Positions 1 through 5,108 of a stretch of DNA of 8,094 nt are shown here, piece after piece. The stretch comes from DASPKW01 sp038244055 (GTDB taxonomy: Bacteria > Planctomycetota > Phycisphaerae > Tepidisphaerales > Tepidisphaeraceae): the NCBI GenBank assembly GCA_038244055.1, contig JBBRTW010000338.1, forward strand, positions 1 to 8,094, written 5' to 3'. A program made the position numbers and the translations under genes. Positions within the stretch are counted from its first letter, which is position 1, and each line of letters opens with the position of its first letter. The notes under the pieces were generated by a model. That model made no database searches, had not been told where the DNA came from, and saw nothing but the letters and a program-made list of their open reading frames with translations.

Positions 1-96
1 AAACACGCCCCGCACCCCAAACGCCAGAGCATCAAAACCCGACGCTATCGCTGCTCGATCGATCGGAAGTATCTGCTGACGGTGCTATCGCAATAA
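1..96 (+). other. Possible C-terminal tail of a gene cut by the window edge
   Basis: Reading from base 1, the frame stays open for 31 codons and ends at a TAA (94-96). The peptide is basic, rich in Lys, Arg and His, and ends in LLTVLSQ. I recognise no family, and 31 codons is too short to establish coding. Another frame (3-191) is also open, so this is only a possible gene end. Nothing else in 97-187 looks coding. Confidence 0.2.
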
Positions 97-187
97 AACT
101 ACATGCGGTTGCCCTGCGGGCGTGTGTGCTCCATACTGCGAATAGCACCTCATTCATCCCCGATTGGCCGCCATTCCGGTTTCGTAA

Positions 188-217
188 TTGACCCCGGCAA
201 AATCGCAAAGATAGCAT
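188..217 (+). promoter_or_regulatory. Candidate sigma-70-type promoter for the universal stress protein gene
   Basis: A -35-like TTGACC (188-193, five of six consensus bases) is followed after 18 bases by a -10-like TAGCAT (212-217, four of six). The predicted transcript would start around 224, leaving a leader of about 40 bases before the ATG at 265. This is pattern matching only; promoter consensus is not well fixed in this phylum. Confidence 0.35.
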
Positions 218-264
218 CTGTTAACTCGCTGGACGATGGTGTTCAGGGAAACGTGAGGTGTTTC

Positions 265-1200
265 ATGAAACTGCTCGTAGCGTATGACGGTTCTGAATGC
301 GCCGATGCGGCCATTGCCGATCTGGCGCGGGCGGGGCTGGGGCCAACGGGGGAGGCGGTGGTGCTTTGTGTGGCCTATCAGGAAGCGCCGGCCTGGGCGC
401 TGGTGGGCGGGGAGGGGTTTCAGGTGGCCGATCTGGAAGCCATGCGAATTCGCGGCAACGAGGAAGAATTCGGCCGGGCCAGGGTGATCGCCGGCCGCGG
501 GGCGACCCAGCTTCGGAAGATTCTCCCGGAATGGCATGTGGCCGAGGAGACCAGCGGCGGACTTCCCGCGAGCGAGATTGTGGAAAAGGCGGGGCAATGG
601 CCGGCCGACCTGCTGGTGATTGGCTCCCATGGCCGAACGGGTCTGTCGCGGCTTTTGCTGGGGGGCGTTTCGCATAAGGTGCTGACGCATGCAGCTTGCT
701 CGGTGCGCGTGGGGCGGGTGCGCAAGGGTCGGGAGACGGAAGACCCTTCGCAGGTGCGCGGGCTGAACGTTCTGATCGGGTATGACCGATCCCCCAGCGC
801 GGAGGCGGCCGTCGATGCGGTCTGCGAGCGCTACTGGCCGGTCGGCACGGAAATTCGGCTGGTCATGGCGGTGGATGCGCAGTTGTCGAGCACGATGCCG
901 ATTTATCCCGCGCCGCTGGCGGTGGGCTCCGATCTGATCGAACGGGCCGAGCAGTGCCTCGATGATGCCGCCCTGAAACTCAAGGATGCCGGGCTGCTGG
1001 CGATTCCCTGCGCGGCGATTGACGAGCCGCGGCATCTGCTGGTGAAAGATGCGGAGAAATGGGCGGCTGACTGCATCTTCGTCGGCTCGCACGGAATGAG
1101 CGCGATCCGGCGACTGCTGCTCGGAAGCACCTCGATCGCGGTGGCCGAAACCGCGCCCTGCCCGGTGGAGGTGATTCGCTATCGGGAAGAGCCCGAGTGA
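265..1200 (+). CDS. Tandem-domain universal stress protein (UspA family)
   Basis: This 311-residue cytoplasmic protein has two Usp domains (about 1-150 and 167-306). Each opens with a beta strand and an acidic residue (VAYDGS, D8; IGYDRS, D174). Each ends with the nucleotide loop G-x2-G-x9-G-(S/T). The second copy is canonical (G274-SH-G277, then G287-S288). The first has G120-SH-G123 and G133 but Gly instead of Ser/Thr at 134. In this family the loop binds the phosphates of ATP, and such proteins aid survival under starvation or other stress; the exact role here is unknown. I chose the ATG at 265 because MKLLVAYDGS begins the first fold strand and GAGGTG (255-260) lies just upstream. A start at 103 in the same frame would add 54 residues unlike the family. 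The next gene begins 111 bases downstream, so co-transcription is uncertain. Confidence 0.93.
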   Translation: MKLLVAYDGSECADAAIADLARAGLGPTGEAVVLCVAYQEAPAWALVGGEGFQVADLEAMRIRGNEEEFGRARVIAGRGATQLRKILPEWHVAEETSGGLPASEIVEKAGQWPADLLVIGSHGRTGLSRLLLGGVSHKVLTHAACSVRVGRVRKGRETEDPSQVRGLNVLIGYDRSPSAEAAVDAVCERYWPVGTEIRLVMAVDAQLSSTMPIYPAPLAVGSDLIERAEQCLDDAALKLKDAGLLAIPCAAIDEPRHLLVKDAEKWAADCIFVGSHGMSAIRRLLLGSTSIAVAETAPCPVEVIRYREEPE

Positions 1201-1226
1201 GCGGATAAAGGTGAACGGAAATAATG

Positions 1227-1279
1227 CGGCCGGCGAACGTTGACCCATGCGCTGGCGCTACGGGAACATTTGCCGGCCG
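1227..1279 (+). other. Long inverted repeat able to form an RNA hairpin before the DUF4139 gene
   Basis: CGGCCGGCGAA (1227-1237) pairs with TTTGCCGGCCG (1269-1279) over 11 positions, ten Watson-Crick and one G-U, enclosing a 31-base loop. It lies between the stress protein stop (1200) and the likely start of the next gene (1312). No run of T follows, so it does not look like a standard intrinsic terminator. It may be a structured leader, a 3' end stabiliser for the upstream message, or chance in GC-rich DNA. The loop also carries a TTGACC (1240-1245), but no good -10 follows it. Confidence 0.4.
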
Positions 1280-1311
1280 GGTGCGTCCAAACGGTCATGA
1301 TGGAATGGCCG

Positions 1312-2790
1312 ATGGTGCTGTGGCGATGTCGAAGAAGGAGTTGCCGCCGATCGTTATCGGTCGCGGCGGTGTTGTTGTGCGCCATGATTGGCGAGCGGGC
1401 GAGCGCGCGGAATATCGACCTTTCCACCGTTCCCAGGCGCGACTCGGTTCAACTCACCATCTACAATAGCGAGGACATCACGCTCGTCCGCGAGATGCGC
1501 ACGATCACCTTTAAGAAGGGCGTCAATCCCCTCCAATTGTCCTGGGCCAACACGCTCATCGACCCCTCATCGGTGCAACTGCGATTCCTCAAGAGCGCGG
1601 ATAAGCTGGATGTTCTCGATACGACCTTCCCCCACGACAAGCCGCAGATGCTCTACTGGAATGTGCAGAGCGAGATCGATGGCGAAGCGGCGGTCGAGAT
1701 CACCTATTTCACCAGCGGCATCTCCTGGTCGGCCGACTACACCGCCATCGCCGACAAGGACGAGAAAAAGATGACTCTGGAGAGCTTCGTGCGAATCACC
1801 AATGGTTCGGGTGAGGAATATGAGGATGCCCAGGTGCGGCTGGTGGTGGGGACGATCAATCTGGTGGAGAAAGTCGCAAAGTTGACGAATATTTCTCCCG
1901 CCGATTTTGAATTGATGGAAAAGGGCGAAAAAGACAAGCTCGAAAAAAAGGCGGCGACGGAATACTTCCGCAAAATGCCCGCCGGGAAGGGGATGGGCGG
2001 CGGGGGGGGCGGCGGCCGAGGTGGCGAACCGGAAATGGACGAGAAGAAAATCGTCAAGGAGGGATTGTCGGAATACTTCATCTACACCATCGAAGGGACC
2101 GAGACGATCCCCAATGGCTGGTCCAAGCGGATGCGGTCATTCGAAGCCAAGTCGGTGCCGTTCAAGATTCAGTACCGCTACCGCCCGGCCGAGTATGGCG
2201 ACCAGCTCGTTCGCATGTACCTGCTGACCAACAACACCGAGTCGAAGCTCGGCACCACGCCGCTGCCGAACGGCATCGTCCGCGTTTTTCGCGACAATGG
2301 CCGAAATGGGTTGAGCTATCTGGCGGCGCAGGCGGTCAAGTACATTCCGATCGGCGACAAGATCGAGCTGAACCTGGGCGCGGACCCGAGCGTGATCTTC
2401 GAACTCATCAAGCTCAAATCCTGGCGCGATGAAATCTGGATGTGGATTAGCGGCGCGGAAGTGCTGCGCCGGGTTGGCCAGCCGGGTGTGCAGATTGACG
2501 TGAACTCCTCGGTGGCCGGGTGGGACGACCACGAGATTTACACCCAGCGCGTGCGCAACTACACCGCGAAAGCGATCGAAGTCGAAATCCGCCGGCCGTT
2601 CGCTGGGCATGTGGTTTTTCGGAGTCAGCTCAAGCCGACTTTGTTTGATTTCCAGACCCCCCAATTCACCGCTTTAATCTTAGCTGGGCAAAAGGCGGAT
2701 TTGTTATTCGAAATCGTTCGGCATGAGGGAAGGAATGCGAAGCAGAATAATGTGACGCTGGAGGAGGGGATCGTGGGAAGCGGGAAGTGA
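1312..2790 (+). CDS. Secreted DUF4139 domain-containing protein
   Basis: From the ATG at 1312 the product is 492 residues. It starts with a signal peptide: a basic stretch (RCRRRSCRRS, 5-14), a hydrophobic core (about 15-26) and a likely cut after A30-S-A32. The mature part resembles DUF4139 proteins (related to mucoidy inhibitor A): an N-terminal strand SVQLTIYNSEDITLVRE (45-61), then the segment around VEITYFTSGISWSADYTAI (128-146) with LESFVRITNGSG, and later LPNGIVRVFRDNGRNGLSYL (318-337) and IELNLG. A charged linker with seven glycines in a row (about 229-235) splits the domain. The biochemical role of the family is not established; an envelope or extracellular beta-rich role is an inference. 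Starts at 1240 (TTG), 1297 and 1300 are also in frame. I prefer 1312 because GGAA (1302-1305) sits at a fitting distance and it gives a cleaner signal peptide. Confidence 0.8.
   Translation: MVLWRCRRRSCRRSLSVAAVLLCAMIGERASARNIDLSTVPRRDSVQLTIYNSEDITLVREMRTITFKKGVNPLQLSWANTLIDPSSVQLRFLKSADKLDVLDTTFPHDKPQMLYWNVQSEIDGEAAVEITYFTSGISWSADYTAIADKDEKKMTLESFVRITNGSGEEYEDAQVRLVVGTINLVEKVAKLTNISPADFELMEKGEKDKLEKKAATEYFRKMPAGKGMGGGGGGGRGGEPEMDEKKIVKEGLSEYFIYTIEGTETIPNGWSKRMRSFEAKSVPFKIQYRYRPAEYGDQLVRMYLLTNNTESKLGTTPLPNGIVRVFRDNGRNGLSYLAAQAVKYIPIGDKIELNLGADPSVIFELIKLKSWRDEIWMWISGAEVLRRVGQPGVQIDVNSSVAGWDDHEIYTQRVRNYTAKAIEVEIRRPFAGHVVFRSQLKPTLFDFQTPQFTALILAGQKADLLFEIVRHEGRNAKQNNVTLEEGIVGSGK
2002..2009 (+). 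repeat. Eight-G homopolymer inside the DUF4139 gene
   Basis: Eight consecutive G lie in the codons for the poly-glycine linker, surrounded by further GGC codons. Loss of one G would shift translation into a frame that runs about 70 codons to a stop at 2225-2227, removing the second half of the protein. Tracts of this length can slip during replication, but they are also prone to sequencing error. Confidence 0.6.
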
Positions 2791-2791
2791 A

Positions 2792-2926
2792 TTGTGTGGT
2801 ATAATCCACGATGCTTTGATCGTCGGCACCGGTTTGGTTTACCGCGATGTCATGCAACGACCCACGCAATTGATCACGCGCGATCAGATGATTACCGATT
2901 CGAAAATAATCGATGTGCTCTGGTAA
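2792..2926 (+). other. Possible 44-codon small ORF or gene remnant
   Basis: A TTG at 2792, two bases after the DUF4139 stop, opens a 44-codon frame ending in TAA (2924-2926). The peptide has a protein-like middle (DALIVGTGLVYRDV) and an internal ATG at 2852. No convincing ribosome binding site precedes the TTG, and I recognise no family. It overlaps the candidate promoter at 2797-2805, so if that promoter is real the TTG start could not be used from it. It may be chance, a leader peptide starting inside, or a decayed gene. Confidence 0.15.
2796..2809 (+). promoter_or_regulatory. Candidate extended -10 promoter for the esterase, within a small inverted repeat
   Basis: A perfect TATAAT (2800-2805) is preceded by TGG, the TGn extended -10 element (2797-2799). 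There is no clear -35, which extended -10 promoters can do without. GTGG (2796-2799) and CCAC (2806-2809) form exact inverted arms around the hexamer. It would start a transcript near 2812 with a leader of about 155 bases before the esterase ATG. A related element occurs before the ParA gene. Confidence 0.45.
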
Positions 2927-2967
2927 ATCGCTTGCACGAGCCTTCAAGGTTGGCGAAGCTATCGAGC

Positions 2968-3957
2968 ATGAGACTCACAATCCTCGCGGCTGCGATCATC
3001 TCGTTGGCCAACCTCCTCCACGCCGGTCCCCTCGATGATGCCTACCAACTCGGCCCCGATTCCGCCCCGCGCGCGGGCGTGCCGCAGGGGAAAGTCGTCG
3101 GCCCGCTCAGCCTCGAAAGCAAGGTCTATCCCAACACCTCGCGCAACTACTGGGTCTACGTGCCGGCCCAGTACGATGGCAAAACCCCGGCCAGCCTCAT
3201 GATCTTCCAGGATGGTCACGCCTTCGTCGGCCTCAAGGGGGATTACCGCATTCCCTTCGTCTTCGACAATCTCATTTATCGCCGCGAGATGCCCGTGACC
3301 ATCGGCGTATTCATCAATCCCGGGCACACGCCCGAACAGACTGAATCGACCGATTCCGAATGGGGCGACCGCACCAACAACCGCCGGATCGAATACAACG
3401 CGCTGGACGAGAAATATTCGAAGCTGATCGTCGATGAACTGCTTCCCGCGCTCAAGAAAACGTACTCGATTTCCGACCGCCCGGAAGATCGCGCCATCGC
3501 CGGGGCGAGTTCCGGCGCGATCTGCGCCTTCACCGTGGCCTGGCAGCGCCCGGACCAGTTTCGCAAGGTCATCAGCACCATCGGCAGCTTCACCAACATC
3601 CTGGGCGGCCACGTCTACCCGGATCTGATTCTCAAGGCCGACGCCAAGCCCATCCGCGTCTTCCTTCAGGATGGCGCTAACGACAACCGCGGCGTTCGCG
3701 GTAAAGGCGCAGATGCCAAATACGACGCCAATTGGGATTGGCACGCCCAGAACATCAAGATGGCGGCCGCCCTGACCGAGAAAAAGTACGATCTCAATTA
3801 CGCCTGGGGCATCGGCACCCATTCCAACAAGCAGGGGGGCGCGATCATGCCCGAAATGCTTCGCTGGCTCTGGCGCGACTGTCCGCGGCCGGATGATCCG
3901 AAGGATGCCTCCAATCGCGGGTTGCTAACTCCCTCCGCCGATCAACAACCCAAATAG
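2968..3957 (+). CDS. Secreted alpha/beta-hydrolase esterase (enterochelin esterase/Fes-like family)
   Basis: The product has 329 residues and begins with a signal peptide (MRLTILAAAIISLANLLHA, likely cut after A19), so it probably acts outside the cytoplasm. Family features: the strand RNYWVYVPAQYD (59-70), FQDGHAF (80-86), VFINPGH (114-120), a nucleophile elbow G179-A-S181-S-G183, a segment LQDGANDN (233-240) that should supply the acid residue (D235 or D239), and GTHSNKQGG (283-291) with probable catalytic His285 before the usual LRWLWRD end. These fit an esterase of the Fes/IroE-like group (COG2382 type). In this phylum such proteins are common and often occur with sugar-processing enzymes; the natural ester is unknown and a siderophore substrate should not be assumed. 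The ATG at 2968 was chosen because it begins the signal peptide; the frame is open upstream to 2794, but those residues are not protein-like. The ribosome site is weak. Confidence 0.88.
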   Translation: MRLTILAAAIISLANLLHAGPLDDAYQLGPDSAPRAGVPQGKVVGPLSLESKVYPNTSRNYWVYVPAQYDGKTPASLMIFQDGHAFVGLKGDYRIPFVFDNLIYRREMPVTIGVFINPGHTPEQTESTDSEWGDRTNNRRIEYNALDEKYSKLIVDELLPALKKTYSISDRPEDRAIAGASSGAICAFTVAWQRPDQFRKVISTIGSFTNILGGHVYPDLILKADAKPIRVFLQDGANDNRGVRGKGADAKYDANWDWHAQNIKMAAALTEKKYDLNYAWGIGTHSNKQGGAIMPEMLRWLWRDCPRPDDPKDASNRGLLTPSADQQPK

Positions 3958-3966
3958 TATTCGTAG

Positions 3967-3985
3967 CATGGGCATCCTGCCCATG
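3967..3985. repeat. Perfect palindromic repeat unit (REP-like)
   Basis: CATGGGCA (3967-3974) and TGCCCATG (3978-3985) are exact inverted copies with the 3-base spacer TCC, just after the esterase stop. No T-run follows, so it is a poor intrinsic terminator. From memory, near-identical CATGGGCA-TCC/TCT-TGCCCATG units are scattered between genes in planctomycete and some cyanobacterial genomes; read in reverse they give the recurrent spurious peptide HGQDAHAT, which is present here. A dispersed REP-like repeat is therefore the best guess, perhaps also protecting the 3' end of the esterase message. Confidence 0.6.
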
Positions 3986-4061
3986 AAGGCCCTCTTGCCC
4001 TAATATCGCTCGGTCTCCATCGCGCCCCGTTCGCCGTGGCTCGCATGAATCCCCGCCGATC

Positions 4062-4073
4062 GGGTATGATCCC
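4062..4073 (+). promoter_or_regulatory. Candidate -10 promoter element before the ParA gene
   Basis: TATGAT (4065-4070, five of six -10 bases) is flanked by GGG and CCC as inverted arms. It shares GGTATRATCC with the element before the esterase (2798-2807). No clear -35 is visible. The transcript would begin near 4077, with a leader of about 55 bases to the ATG at 4131. Confidence 0.35.
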
Positions 4074-4130
4074 AGCGATCGTCGTGGATGAGCCTTGTCG
4101 CGGAACTCGTGAGACGGGAAGAATTCGGGT

Positions 4131-5057
4131 ATGCCGGTGATCGTCTTCAGCAATCTCAAAGGGGGTGTCGCCAAGACGACCAGCGCGGTCGCGGTGGCCG
4201 AGTGCATGGCCGCCAGGGGGCATCGCACGCTGCTGATCGATGCCGATCATCAGTGCATGGCCGGCGAACTGCTCCTGGGCGAAGTCCGGCAGTTGCAGTC
4301 CGACCGCAGCCGCCGCACGCTGCACGATCTGCTGGCGGCGATGCTGGATGAGGAATTCGGGACCGATCAGTTCAAGAGTTTCGTGACTCCCAACGCCTCG
4401 AACATCGGCGGGGGGATGGAGAATCTTTCGGTTCTGCCCTGCTCGATTCGCATCGATGATTTCTCCACCAATATGGCCAAGGCCCGGCGTGGGCACAACT
4501 CCAATGAAGAGTTTCTGCGCGTCTTGAAGAGCCGGCGCAATCAGCTCAAGAAGTGGCTGACGACGGAGTACGAGTACACGATCGTCGATTGCCCGCCGAG
4601 CATCGCGCTGCAGGTGCAGGTGCTGCTGCCGGTGGCCGATTGTTACATCGTTCCCTCGATCCCCGATCGCCTGAGCGTGCGCGGCTCGCTGTATCTTTTG
4701 GACCGAATCGCCGCGCGCGGTTATCGCGCGCCGGGGCTGGGAACATTGTGGACGCTCTATCGGATGCAGAACGCGCTGCATAAGCGGATCATCGATGCCG
4801 CCGCCGAGGGACGCGATCCGTACACCCGCCTGCCCAAGCCGTTCAAAACCGTCATCCCCAATTCCGCGGCCATCGCCGAATCGACCGAGCCGAATCAGAA
4901 GCCCGGTTCATTTAGGCAAAAATATTCCCTCGAGTTCGCCAAGCTGTTCGAGGCGCTGTGCGTGGAGATCGTCGACCGCGTCAAGGCGCTGCCCACGGCG
5001 GATGGGCCCGAGCAGCAGGGCAAAATGGAAGTGGATGTCGCCGCCGCGGCCCCCTGA
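4131..5057 (+). CDS. ParA family ATPase without a neighbouring ParB
   Basis: This 308-residue protein has the deviant Walker A motif of the ParA/MinD group, K10-GGVAK15-TT, in which K10 is the signature lysine and K15 binds phosphate. The Walker A' motif is D37-A-D39-H-Q, where most relatives have DADPQ. Walker B is TIVDCPPS (D153). There is no N-terminal DNA-binding extension, as in short ParA/Soj types. Such ATPases dimerise on ATP, bind the nucleoid and position chromosomes, plasmids or protein complexes. The usual parB partner is absent on either side (esterase upstream, dehydrogenase downstream), so I would not name it chromosomal Soj; it may position some other cargo. Residues after about 287 form a low-complexity tail ending in alanines. 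GGGAAGAA (4116-4123) is a good ribosome site for the ATG at 4131. It converges on the next gene. Confidence 0.9.
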   Translation: MPVIVFSNLKGGVAKTTSAVAVAECMAARGHRTLLIDADHQCMAGELLLGEVRQLQSDRSRRTLHDLLAAMLDEEFGTDQFKSFVTPNASNIGGGMENLSVLPCSIRIDDFSTNMAKARRGHNSNEEFLRVLKSRRNQLKKWLTTEYEYTIVDCPPSIALQVQVLLPVADCYIVPSIPDRLSVRGSLYLLDRIAARGYRAPGLGTLWTLYRMQNALHKRIIDAAAEGRDPYTRLPKPFKTVIPNSAAIAESTEPNQKPGSFRQKYSLEFAKLFEALCVEIVDRVKALPTADGPEQQGKMEVDVAAAAP

Positions 5058-5108
5058 TGGGGCGCATCTTTTCAGGATACTGGCGCGGACCCCAAGCCTG
5101 CCCCCCAA

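Noticed and set aside
111..121. Small hairpin GCCC-TGC-GGGC as a terminator for a gene ending near 96
   Set aside because: Four pairs with no T-run is too little for a terminator call in GC-rich DNA.
154..1248. A 364-codon open frame on the minus strand opposite the stress protein gene
   Set aside because: It mirrors a well-supported plus-strand Usp gene; its translation is rich in Arg, His, Gln and Pro with no recognisable motif, as expected of an antisense frame in high-GC DNA.
1240..1269. TTGACC (1240-1245) as a -35 box for the DUF4139 gene
   Set aside because: At 17-19 bases downstream the best hexamer matches only three of six -10 positions, and the site lies inside the inverted repeat loop.
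2959..3822. A 287-codon minus-strand open frame opposite the esterase
   Set aside because: The plus strand carries a signal peptide, GxSxG elbow and family motifs; the antisense product matches nothing I recognise.
3942..4781. A 279-codon minus-strand open frame across the palindromic repeat and the ParA gene
   Set aside because: It overlaps the clear ParA motifs, and its end passes through the repeat, producing the known spurious HGQDAHAT reading.
5058..5108. Possible two-way terminator between the converging ParA and dehydrogenase genes (TGGGG near 5056 and CCCCA near 5092)
   Set aside because: Only five outer pairs plus a bulged CGC/GCG match can be drawn across a loop of about 17 bases, and no T-run follows on either strand.
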